Below are positions 40,251 to 47,439 of a stretch of DNA of 64,000 bases, one piece after another (within the stretch, counting starts at the first letter, position 1; every line of letters starts with the position of its first letter). The position numbers were made by a program, and so were the translations under genes. The notes beneath the pieces are model-generated. The model was not told the DNA's origin and made no database searches. It saw only the letters and a list, made by a program, of their open reading frames with translations. Source of the DNA: Prescottella sp. R16 (GTDB lineage Bacteria; Actinomycetota; Actinomycetes; Mycobacteriales; Mycobacteriaceae); assembly GCF_030656875.1 (NCBI RefSeq), contig NZ_CP130943.1, positions 2,976,001-3,040,000 on the forward strand, given 5' to 3'.

Positions 40251-40272
40251 TCAGTGCACACTCGTACACTGA
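40251..40272. promoter_or_regulatory. Palindromic operator of the desaturase operon
   Basis: TCAGTG (40251-40256) and CACTGA (40267-40272) flank a centre that keeps a further AC/GT symmetry, giving a 22-bp near-perfect palindrome 24 nt before the reductase start codon. The neighbouring TetR gene on the other strand is the likely binder. A related AGTGTG/CACACT string overlaps the right edge. Confidence 0.6.
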
Positions 40273-40366
40273 TTAGTGTGAACGGGAGTACCCCACATCT
40301 GTCAACGGCGACCGGACGTGACGCCGGTCACCCGACGATCGGTTCGGGCGGCCGCGGCGCGCTGCC

Positions 40367-40380
40367 TACACTCGACGCCG
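40367..40380 (+). promoter_or_regulatory. Probable leaderless promoter of the desaturase-linked tetR
   Basis: TACACT at 40367-40372 is a TANNNT -10 hexamer 7 nt before GTG 40380, and no ribosome-binding site is present. Confidence 0.5.
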
Positions 40381-41006
40381 TGACCGACCCGGTGGAGACC
40401 CGCGCGCAGCGCAAGGAACGCACGCGGCAGGCCCTGCTGGAGCACGCTCTCGAACTGCACGCCGACCGCAGTTTCGCGAGCGTGAGCCTGCGGGAGGTCG
40501 CCCGCGCGGCCGGCCTCGTGCCCACCGCCTTCTACCGACACTTCGCGTCGATGGAGGAGCTGGGTGTCGTGTTGGCCGAGGACAGCATGCGGGTCCTGCG
40601 CCGGATGTTGCGGGACGCCCGCCGGTCGCCCGGCCCGACGACCGCCCGTACCTCCCTCGACGTCCTGGCCCGTCAGGTGCGTGCCCACGAGGCGGAGTTC
40701 CGGTTCGTCGCACGGGAACGGTACGGCGGCGTCCCCGAGGTGCGGCGCGCCATCGCGACCGAACTGCGTCTGTTCGTCAGCGAACTCACCGTCGACCTCG
40801 GCCGGACACCGGCCCTGGCCGACTGGGACGTCGAGGATCTCGAGATGGCGGCCGATCTGATCGTCCAGGCGATGCTCGCCGCCGTCGTCGACCTCCTCGA
40901 AGTCGACCGCCCCGGATCCTCCGGTGAGCGTGCCGTGCTCGATCGTGCCGGGAAGCAACTGCGTCTGATCGGGTTGGGCATCGGCGCCTGGGATCCCGCG
41001 CGGTAG
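40380..41006 (+). CDS. TetR-family regulator, likely fatty-acid desaturation control
   Basis: 208 residues from GTG 40380 (VTDPVETRAQRKERTRQALL). The HTH is ELHADRSFASVSLREVARAAGLVPTAFYRHFASMEELG, and the helical ligand domain contains VRAHEAEFRFVARERYGG. The frame stays open upstream, but the leaderless promoter and family length favour this start. It is divergent from the reductase-desaturase operon, whose promoter holds a palindrome. This matches the layout of acyl-CoA-responsive desaturase regulators such as Pseudomonas DesT, although sequence alone does not prove ligand type. Confidence 0.88.
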   Translation: MTDPVETRAQRKERTRQALLEHALELHADRSFASVSLREVARAAGLVPTAFYRHFASMEELGVVLAEDSMRVLRRMLRDARRSPGPTTARTSLDVLARQVRAHEAEFRFVARERYGGVPEVRRAIATELRLFVSELTVDLGRTPALADWDVEDLEMAADLIVQAMLAAVVDLLEVDRPGSSGERAVLDRAGKQLRLIGLGIGAWDPAR

Positions 41007-41009
41007 ACG

Positions 41010-41331
41010 TGCCGCTCTCCCCCCAGAAGTCGCTCTTCGTGTAGCCGGTCCGCAGCGAGAATCCCAGGCCGCGCAGTTCCGCCGCCTCGCGGGCGTGCCT
41101 GAACTCGTCGGTGCAGACGAGCGCACGGTCACGGGACGGCCCGCTACCGGACAGGTCGCTCTCGAGTTCCACATCGGACGCCTCGACATCGAGCCGCCGG
41201 TTCGTGGTGACGAGTTCGTAGTCCGACGCGATCGGGGACTCGACGGGGTCGGGATCGCAATCGTCCGGGCCGTCAGGGGCCGGTGGCGAGAAAGTTCTCG
41301 ATGTCGACGGCGATCCGGTCCGGTTGTTCAC
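41010..41331 (-). pseudogene. Possible gene remnant between tetR and the hydrolase gene
   Basis: The minus strand is open across this spacer with strongly C/G third positions and reads as believable protein (SDYELVTTNRRLDVEASD, then FRHAREAAELRGLGFSLRTGYTKSDFWG). It has no good start: the only Met lies inside the hydrolase gene in another frame. It also has no stop before it runs antisense into tetR. That pattern suits the fragment of a decayed gene, but I recognise no family, and it could be fortuitous. Confidence 0.3.
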
Positions 41332-42238
41332 CGTTGATCGCGTGCGATGCCCCGGGGTAGACCGTCACGGTGCCGTGGCGCAGGGTGTCGCGGGCGGTCC
41401 GGGCGGCGGCGTCGCTGTCGTGCATCGGTGAGTCGCCGGCGAGGATCACCAGGACGGGCATCTGCAGGTCCCGGAGCCGGTCCGGCTCGATCCGGCCGGG
41501 TTGCGGCAGTGCCGTGGTGTACGTGGACATTCCGGCCTCGATCATCCGGGCGACCGGGGTGTCCTCGACGGGCGCGCCGCCGGCGGTCCAGCTGTTGAAG
41601 CTGTCCCGCCACGATCTCGGGAACCAGCTCACGCTCGCCGGCAGCGACCTCAGCACCAGTTCCGCGGAGAGCCCGGCGAAGGTCTGCACCGGCTCGATCA
41701 GGATCAGGCTCGCCACCTTCCCGGGTTCGTGGACGGCCAGGTTGGCAGCGGTCCAGCCTCCGATCGAGAGCCCCAGCACGTGGAATCCCGGTTCGGGCAG
41801 TACCGACAGGACCTCGTGCAGCCAGCGCGCCTGGTCGGTGGGGGTGTCGATCGGGCGGTCCTGCACGCTCATGCCCGGTTCCCCCAACAGATCGAGGGCG
41901 TACACCGGACGCTGGGCGAGCAGTGCGGGCATGTTGTCGGCGAATACAGCTGCTCCCGAACGAGTTCCGGGAAGCAGCAGGAACGGTTCCCGTCCGCCGA
42001 CCTCCTCGGGGCCGGCGTACCGGTACACCCGCACGATCCCGTACCCGGTCCGCACGTCCAGCACCTGTTCCGGCTCGGGCATCTCCCGCATCGCGTCGTC
42101 GTACGCTGCCAGATAGCGGTCCTTGTCGCCGGCCGAGTCGAAATGCCCCACCGGTGTGGTGTCCCGCAGGAAGAACCAGGCCAGGGCCACGGCGGCGATC
42201 ACGACGGCAGTTACTTCCGCTGTACGACGCGTAGACAT
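41273..42238 (-). CDS. Membrane-anchored alpha/beta hydrolase
   Basis: 321 residues from ATG 42238. A single N-terminal membrane helix (AEVTAVVIAAVALAWFFL, residues 7-24) anchors an extracytoplasmic alpha/beta-hydrolase. The nucleophile elbow is GLSIGGWT near residue 157, a candidate acid lies in ILAGDSPMHDSD near 275, and His is in GASHAINGE near 302. The oxyanion strand is LLLPGTRSG. The ATG lies inside the 3' end of the merR gene (28-nt overlap), so the two are co-transcribed. The substrate is unknown. Confidence 0.82.
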   Translation of the reverse strand: MSTRRTAEVTAVVIAAVALAWFFLRDTTPVGHFDSAGDKDRYLAAYDDAMREMPEPEQVLDVRTGYGIVRVYRYAGPEEVGGREPFLLLPGTRSGAAVFADNMPALLAQRPVYALDLLGEPGMSVQDRPIDTPTDQARWLHEVLSVLPEPGFHVLGLSIGGWTAANLAVHEPGKVASLILIEPVQTFAGLSAELVLRSLPASVSWFPRSWRDSFNSWTAGGAPVEDTPVARMIEAGMSTYTTALPQPGRIEPDRLRDLQMPVLVILAGDSPMHDSDAAARTARDTLRHGTVTVYPGASHAINGEQPDRIAVDIENFLATGP

Positions 42239-42969
42239 CGGTCCAGGAACTCCTTTGTCTTCCGATGCAGGACAAGATCTTCTGCCGGCCATTCGTGATC
42301 GGTGTCCGCCGTCTCGCGGTACAGGTCACCGGTTCCGTCGGGCGGGCCTGCGAGCGCATGCTCCACTGTCGCCTGCCATTCCCGGCCGAGGCGTCGGCCC
42401 GAGGGAGTATCGGCCGGCACCCCGTTCTCCACCAGCAACAGCGCCTGGACCGCGGCAGCCTTCCACCCGAAGTACGTGGTGATCACCCGCTCGACGCCGG
42501 CCTCGGGCAGCGCGGGTGCCGCCGTGTCGGCGCGTTCCACCCCCGGATGACGCAGCAGGGTGCGGTCGAGGCTCATGGTGGCGGCCACGACACCCGCGGG
42601 CACGCGGGCCTCCGGATGTTCCCGCAGCACCTGCGTCACCGCGGCCAGCACGATCCGCTGGCACCGCAGCCGCAGTTCCGCGAGTTCGAGCAGCCGTACC
42701 TGTTCCTCGTACGTCTCGATCAGCGGCAGCCCGGCCTGCCGGTCGAGCGCCACACCGACCTCGTCGAGTCGTAGTCCCGCACCGGTGAGCAACTGGATCA
42801 TGCGGAGCCGCTCCAGGTGTTCCGGACCGTAGCGGCGGCGACCGCTGTCGTCGCGGTCCGCGACCAACAGCCCGATCCGGTCGTAGTACTGCAGCGTGCG
42901 CACCGTGGTCCCGCACCTGCGCGCGGCGTCACCCACGACGATCCGTTCCACCTCGTCCCGACCGGCCAT
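42211..42969 (-). CDS. MerR-family transcriptional regulator
   Basis: 252 residues from ATG 42969. The N-terminal MerR winged helix is typical: VGDAARRCGTTVRTLQYYDRIGLLVADRDDSGRRRYGPEHLERL, residues 11-55. The following helices form the dimer coiled coil. The C-terminal 130 residues resemble the TipAS-like small-molecule domain more than a metal-binding tail, since no cysteine pair is present. It overlaps and probably regulates the downstream hydrolase. The perfect TGACGTCA palindrome just upstream (about 42987) may be its operator. Confidence 0.85.
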   Translation of the reverse strand: MAGRDEVERIVVGDAARRCGTTVRTLQYYDRIGLLVADRDDSGRRRYGPEHLERLRMIQLLTGAGLRLDEVGVALDRQAGLPLIETYEEQVRLLELAELRLRCQRIVLAAVTQVLREHPEARVPAGVVAATMSLDRTLLRHPGVERADTAAPALPEAGVERVITTYFGWKAAAVQALLLVENGVPADTPSGRRLGREWQATVEHALAGPPDGTGDLYRETADTDHEWPAEDLVLHRKTKEFLDRCLRVVQRK

Positions 42970-43041
42970 GACACCGAGCCTGGCACATGACGTCACGTCA
43001 CCTGCAACTCTCGAATCCTTCCCGCCGCCGACCGGTTCCGT

Positions 43042-43054
43042 TACCGTGGCGCCA
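43042..43054 (+). promoter_or_regulatory. Probable leaderless promoter of the hydrolase gene at 43054
   Basis: TACCGT at 43042-43047 lies 6 nt before ATG 43054. No Shine-Dalgarno sequence is present. Confidence 0.45.
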
Positions 43055-43899
43055 TGACTGACGATTCACGGAACGATCGAATCCGATTGGGCGAATGGGA
43101 ATTCGACGTCGTCGTCGCCGGTCGCGACGACGGTGTTCCGATCGTTCTGCTGCACGGTTTCCCGGAGAGCGCCGCGTCGTGGCGCCCGGTCACGCCGCGT
43201 CTCGTCGATGCCGGGTTGCGTGTCCTGGCACCGAATCAGCGCGGCTACTCCCCCGGTGCCCGGCCGTCGCGTGTCGAGGACTACCGGATCGGGGAACTCG
43301 TCGGTGACGTCGTCGGACTGCTGGATGCCTACGGTCTGGAATCGGCGCATCTGGTCGGGCACGACTGGGGTGCCGCGGTCGCGTGGCACGTCGCCGGTCT
43401 CCGGCCGGAGCGGGTACGCAGCCTGACGGCGGTCTCGGTTCCGCACACCGCCGCATTCGGCTGGGCACTGCGCGAGGACGCCGACCAGCAGCGCCGCTCC
43501 GGTTACATCGGCCTGCTCCGACAGGAAGGAAAGGCGGAAGAGGTTCTCCTCGAGGACGATTCGCGACGCCTGCGGGCGATGTTCGGCGACGGGCCCGATC
43601 CGGCGCTCGTCGACGAACATGTGCGACTGCTGTCGCAGCCGGGTGCATTGACGGCGGCGACGAACTGGTACCGGGCCATGACCCGCGAGTTCGGGGAGCT
43701 CGCGCCGGTACGGGTGCCGACCACCTACGTGTGGAGCACCGCGGACCCGGCGCTCGGGCCGGCGGCGGCGCAGCGGTGCGGCGAATTCGTCGACGCCCCC
43801 TACCGTTATGTCGTCCTCGACGGCGCGAGTCACTGGATTCCCGAGGAGCGTCCGGACGCACTGGCCGACGCGATCCTCGCGCGCGTCGCGCAGGCGTGA
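43054..43899 (+). CDS. Alpha/beta hydrolase of the epoxide hydrolase-like group
   Basis: 281 residues. The oxyanion segment VLLHGFPESAASW (residues 30-42) is the HGFPE motif shared by epoxide hydrolases and haloalkane dehalogenases. The nucleophile is the Asp in VGHDWGAAVAW near residue 107, which supports the epoxide hydrolase/dehalogenase branch rather than a serine esterase. The catalytic His is in GASHWIPEE near 260. The cap domain is present. The gene is convergent with a tetR gene 7 nt beyond its stop. The substrate is not predictable. Confidence 0.85.
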   Translation: MTDDSRNDRIRLGEWEFDVVVAGRDDGVPIVLLHGFPESAASWRPVTPRLVDAGLRVLAPNQRGYSPGARPSRVEDYRIGELVGDVVGLLDAYGLESAHLVGHDWGAAVAWHVAGLRPERVRSLTAVSVPHTAAFGWALREDADQQRRSGYIGLLRQEGKAEEVLLEDDSRRLRAMFGDGPDPALVDEHVRLLSQPGALTAATNWYRAMTREFGELAPVRVPTTYVWSTADPALGPAAAQRCGEFVDAPYRYVVLDGASHWIPEERPDALADAILARVAQA

Positions 43900-43906
43900 G
43901 CGGACG

Positions 43907-44476
43907 TCACGCGCCGAGCAGCACCTCGAGTTCGTCGACGACGGCGTCGAGCGGCGCCGACGTGCGCTGCGCCTGCGCCATCACCAGTGCCCCCTCGAGC
44001 GCCCCGACCACGAGTACCGCCAGTGTCGTGGACCGGGCCACCGGGATGCCGTCGTCGACGAGCGAATCGGCGATCGCCCCACACCACCGTGTGAACGTCT
44101 CGCCCGCGACGTCCCGCGCCGCCGGTTCGGTGCCGAGTGCCGCGGCGGCGATCGGGCAGCCGGCCGCGTAGTCGGTGGCCTCGAGTCCGCGGCGCCACAG
44201 GTCGACGAGTTCACGCAGCGCGGAAACGGTGTCACCGGAGCCGAGGACTCGGGTGATGCCGCGGCCGAGGTAGTCCGCCGCGGATCGGGTGGCCTCCTCC
44301 ACCAGTTGCGCCTTGCCCCGGGGAAAGTGGTGGTAGACCGAGCCACGAGGAGCGCCGCTGTGGGCCAGCACGTCGGAGAACGCCGTGGCCGCGACGCCCC
44401 GCTCCCGCATCAGCGCGACCGCGGCGTCGATCATCGCGGCCCGGGGGCCGCCGGTGGGGTCCTGTCGCCTCGCCAT
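43907..44476 (-). CDS. TetR-family regulator (LfrR/YcdC-like C-terminus)
   Basis: 189 residues. The HTH is AVALMRERGVAATAFSDVLAHSGAPRGSVYHHFPRGKAQLV (residues 19-59). The C-terminal domain contains GLEATDYAAGCPIAAAALGTEP, the conserved CPI region of this TetR subgroup, with a single cysteine. It is divergent from a thioesterase gene, with a GTATG/CATAC palindrome between them, so it most likely represses itself and the thioesterase. Confidence 0.89.
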   Translation of the reverse strand: MARRQDPTGGPRAAMIDAAVALMRERGVAATAFSDVLAHSGAPRGSVYHHFPRGKAQLVEEATRSAADYLGRGITRVLGSGDTVSALRELVDLWRRGLEATDYAAGCPIAAAALGTEPAARDVAGETFTRWCGAIADSLVDDGIPVARSTTLAVLVVGALEGALVMAQAQRTSAPLDAVVDELEVLLGA

Positions 44477-44520
44477 ATCGTCTCCTCCTCGATCGCACCG
44501 TGGTTGCCCAGCACTTCTAT

Positions 44521-44534
44521 GTATGTTGTCATAC
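44521..44534. promoter_or_regulatory. Operator palindrome between tetR and the thioesterase gene
   Basis: GTATG (44521-44525), TTGT, CATAC (44530-44534), with partly symmetric flanks, 34 nt before GTG 44568 and 45 nt before the opposing start. It fits a TetR operator covering both promoters. Confidence 0.5.
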
Positions 44535-44567
44535 CTGGAACCGGTTCATCACCTGTCAGGAGTCGCC

Positions 44568-45395
44568 GTGACCCAGACCGTCACTTCCACACATCCGTTC
44601 GACGACGCCGTCGAACTCGCCGCCGAGGCCGCCGCACCCGGCATGTTCCGGGGCCACACCTCGGCCGCCTACGCGAACATGGTGGGCCCGTTCGGCGGCA
44701 TCACCGCCGCCACTCTGCTGCGGGCGGTGCTGCGACATCCGGAACGGCTCGGTGATCCGCTGTCGCTGACGGTCAACTTCGCCGGGCCGATCGCCGACGG
44801 CGAATTCGAGGTCGTCGCGCGGCCCACCCGCACCAACCGGTCGACGCAGCACTGGAGCATCGAACTGACCCAGGACGGTGTCGTCGCCACCACCGCCACC
44901 GCAGTGTTCGGCATTCGACGCGACACCTGGTCGTCCACCGAGATCGGCGCCCCCACCGCCCCGCCGGCCACCGACGTCGCCGCCACCGAGTTCCCCGACT
45001 TCATCGCCTGGGCCCGCAACTACGAGCTGCGGTTCGTCGAGGGCGCCGTGCCCGACCCGGACTCCGGTGAACAGGACACGTCGACCAGCACGCTGTGGGT
45101 GCGCGACACCCCACCGCGACCGCTGGACTTCCCGTCCCTGACCGCACTGTGCGACGTCTTCTATCCGCGCGCCTTCCTGCGGCTGGGCCGCTACCTGCCG
45201 GCCGGGACCGTGTCGCTCACCGTGTACTTCCACGCCGACGCGGCCCTGCTCGCGGCCCAGGCCGACGACGCCGTCCTCGCCACCGCCCGCGCGCAGCGGT
45301 TCGGCGGCGGCTACTTCGACCAGTCCGGGGAGATCTGGGGCACCGGCGGCGTCCTGCTCGCCACGACGCACCAGCTGGTGTACTTCAAGGCCTGA
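44568..45395 (+). CDS. Double-hotdog acyl-CoA thioesterase-like protein
   Basis: 275 residues from GTG 44568, with AGGAG upstream. It resembles the TesB-like/thioesterase-superfamily proteins that carry two hotdog halves: ANMVGPFGGITAATLLRAVLRHPERLGDPLSLTVNFAGPIADGEF in the first and GTVSLTVYFHADAALLAAQADDAVLATARAQRFGGGYFDQSGEIW in the second. The C-terminal GYFDQSGEIWGTGGVLLATT is the usual active-site strand. It hydrolyses acyl-CoA esters, probably under control of the divergent TetR. The gene ends 9 nt before a large nested hairpin. Confidence 0.84.
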   Translation: MTQTVTSTHPFDDAVELAAEAAAPGMFRGHTSAAYANMVGPFGGITAATLLRAVLRHPERLGDPLSLTVNFAGPIADGEFEVVARPTRTNRSTQHWSIELTQDGVVATTATAVFGIRRDTWSSTEIGAPTAPPATDVAATEFPDFIAWARNYELRFVEGAVPDPDSGEQDTSTSTLWVRDTPPRPLDFPSLTALCDVFYPRAFLRLGRYLPAGTVSLTVYFHADAALLAAQADDAVLATARAQRFGGGYFDQSGEIWGTGGVLLATTHQLVYFKA

Positions 45396-45404
45396 CCCCG
45401 TTGT

Positions 45405-45455
45405 GGCCGAATGTCACACGCGTTCAGTCCGACTGAACCGATGTGACATTCGGCC
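45405..45455. terminator. Nested double hairpin spanning the transporter stop codon
   Basis: Outer arms 45405-45418 and 45442-45455 are a perfect 14-bp repeat; after a 3-nt internal loop on each side, inner arms 45422-45429 and 45431-45438 add a second 8-bp repeat. It lies between two convergent genes and can terminate both, yet also encodes the last residues and stop codon (45424-45426) of the transporter. Confidence 0.7.
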
Positions 45456-46779
45456 CGACCGCAGGCTCGGTATCGGGGGCGCGCACCGCGAGCAGGGCGG
45501 CGAGGCCGCCGGCGAGGACGACGAGGAGTCCGACGATGCCGGCGCGGTCGGCGCCGAACCACCAGGCGAAGAACCCGAACAGGGTGGGGGCGAGGAACGA
45601 GACGGCGCGGCCGGTGGTGGCGTACAGCCCGAACAGCTGGCCTTCGCGGCCGGGTGGGGTGAGGCGGGCGAGGAAGGTGCGCGACGACGACTGTGCGGGG
45701 CCGACGAACAGGCACAGCAGCAGTCCGAAGATCCAGAACATGGTGGGGCCGGACACGGCGAGCAGGGCCACCCCGACGATCAGCATGGACGTCAGCGACA
45801 CCACGATGACGGTTTTGGGGCCGGCACGGTCGTCGAAGCGTCCGGCGACGATGGCGCCGAGCGCGGCGACGACGTTGGCGGCGATGCCGAACAGGAGGAC
45901 GTCGTCGGCGGCGAGTCCGTAGACGGTGACGGCGAGGACGGCCCCGAAGGTGAACACCCCGGCGAGTCCGTCGCGGAACAGGGCGCTGGCGACGAGGAAG
46001 CCGACGGTGCGCCGGTCCTGGTTCCACAGGTCGCGGACGTCGCGCCACAACACCCGGTAGGAGTCGAGGAATCCGGCTTTCGCGGCGCCCGGATCGGCTG
46101 CGGTGCGCGGGGCCTCGGGGACGGCGACGAGGACGGGGATCGCGAACACCGCGAGCCATGTCGCCGCGAGCAGTGCGACCAGGCGGATGTTCAGGCCTCC
46201 GTCGGTGGTGACACCGAGCAGTCCGCGGGTGTCGCCGTCACCGGCGATGAACCCGAGATAGCAGATCAGCAGCAGCGCGATACCGCCGAAATAGCCCATG
46301 GCCCAGCCGAACCCGGACACGCGTCCGATGGTCTCCGGGGTCGACACCTGTCGCAGCATCGCGTTGTAGGGGACGGCGGCGAGTTCGAAGATCACCGACG
46401 CGAAACCGAGCAGCACCAGTCCGAGCCACAGATAGTGGTAGTCGTCGACGACGAAGAACATGCCGGCCATGGCGGCGACGGTGAGGAACGTGAGGACCGC
46501 GAGGGAGCGTTTGCGCCGGCCGGTGGCGTCGAATCGTTGCCCGCTCACGGGGGCGAGGACCGCGATGAAGAACCCGGCGATGCCGAGGGACCAGCCGAGC
46601 CACGTGCTCGCCGAGATCGAGCCGGGCAGGTCGTCGCCGACGGCGTCGGTCAGGTAGACCGAGAACACGAAGGTGAGGACGACGGCGTTGAAGGCGGCGC
46701 CGCCCCAGTCCCACAGCCCCCATGCCGCGACCTGACGACGCGTCGCCGCCTGCCCGATTCCCGCCTCTCCGGTGACCAT
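45424..46779 (-). CDS. MFS transporter, UMF1/Atg22-like family
   Basis: 451 residues from ATG 46779, with about 12 membrane helices. AWGLWDWGGAAFNAVVLTFVFSVYLTDAVG at the N-terminus and VSGFGWAMGYFGGIALLL near residue 150 are typical of the Atg22-like (UMF1) group of the major facilitator superfamily. The cargo is unknown; amino-acid efflux is known for the yeast namesake. The last 11 residues (VGPNVTSVQSD) are encoded by a nested hairpin. TACGCT (46786-46791 on the minus strand) 6 nt before the ATG suggests leaderless expression. It is divergent from padR. Confidence 0.86.
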   Translation of the reverse strand: MVTGEAGIGQAATRRQVAAWGLWDWGGAAFNAVVLTFVFSVYLTDAVGDDLPGSISASTWLGWSLGIAGFFIAVLAPVSGQRFDATGRRKRSLAVLTFLTVAAMAGMFFVVDDYHYLWLGLVLLGFASVIFELAAVPYNAMLRQVSTPETIGRVSGFGWAMGYFGGIALLLICYLGFIAGDGDTRGLLGVTTDGGLNIRLVALLAATWLAVFAIPVLVAVPEAPRTAADPGAAKAGFLDSYRVLWRDVRDLWNQDRRTVGFLVASALFRDGLAGVFTFGAVLAVTVYGLAADDVLLFGIAANVVAALGAIVAGRFDDRAGPKTVIVVSLTSMLIVGVALLAVSGPTMFWIFGLLLCLFVGPAQSSSRTFLARLTPPGREGQLFGLYATTGRAVSFLAPTLFGFFAWWFGADRAGIVGLLVVLAGGLAALLAVRAPDTEPAVGPNVTSVQSD

Positions 46780-46832
46780 GGCGGGAGCGTATCCGGACGG
46801 CGCGATGGAGTCGCGGCGACGACCCACCGGTC

Positions 46833-46871
46833 GGTATATACACCCCGTTGCATACTCACCGTGTTGCATAC
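46833..46871. promoter_or_regulatory. Candidate PadR operators
   Basis: An 8-bp palindrome GTATATAC (46833-46840) is followed by two direct copies of GTTGCATAC (46847-46855 and 46863-46871) with a 16-nt period, in the 103-bp space between the transporter and padR starts. Their position suits autoregulation by PadR and control of the transporter. Confidence 0.45.
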
Positions 46872-46882
46872 AGAATGGCGGT

Positions 46883-47425
46883 GTGGCCCTCGAACACGCG
46901 ATCCTCGTGTCCCTGTCCGAACAGAACGGTTCGGGATACGAACTCGCGCGCCGGTTCGACCGGTCGATCGGGTTCTTCTGGAGCGCCACCCACCAGCAGA
47001 TCTACCGCGTACTCAAGCGGATGGACGACGCCGGATGGGTCGTGGGCGAGACCGTGGCACAGGACGGCCGCCCCGACAAGACCGTGTACCGGGCATCGAG
47101 CGCCGGACGAGCCGAACTGGCCCGCTGGATCGCCGAACCCACCGAACCCGGACATCTGCGCAACGAGCTCGCCGTGAAGATCCGCGGCGCGTCGTACGGC
47201 GACCCGGCGGCCCTGCTCGCGGAGGTGCGCCGGCACCGCGACGATCACGCCGCCCGCCTCGAGCTGTACCACCGCATCGAGGCACACGACTTTCCCGCGT
47301 CCCGCCGACGCACCGGCCGCACCCTGCACCAGTACCTCGTCCTGCGCGGCGGCATCCGCGTCGAGGAGGGGTTCGTCGCATGGTGCGACGAGGTACTGAC
47401 CGCCCTGAACCCTTCCGACGACTGA
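46883..47425 (+). CDS. PadR-family transcriptional regulator
   Basis: 180 residues from GTG 46883 (VALEHAILVSLSEQNGSGYELARRF). The winged helix is typical of PadR (IGFFWSATHQQIYRVLKRMDDAGWVVGETV, residues 33-62), followed by a C-terminal dimerisation coiled coil of the Vir/PadR type (RGASYGDPAALLAEVRRHRDDHAARLE). The fadH-like gene starts 15 nt after its stop, so the two are one operon; the transporter is divergent. PadR proteins usually respond to phenolic acids or similar toxic ligands. Confidence 0.9.
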   Translation: MALEHAILVSLSEQNGSGYELARRFDRSIGFFWSATHQQIYRVLKRMDDAGWVVGETVAQDGRPDKTVYRASSAGRAELARWIAEPTEPGHLRNELAVKIRGASYGDPAALLAEVRRHRDDHAARLELYHRIEAHDFPASRRRTGRTLHQYLVLRGGIRVEEGFVAWCDEVLTALNPSDD

Positions 47426-47439
47426 CGAAAGAGCCGCCG

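Noticed and set aside
45403..47439. A 679-codon open frame upstream of and in phase with the fadH-like gene
   Set aside because: It runs antisense to the transporter gene and has no protein-like sequence. It is open only because of high GC.
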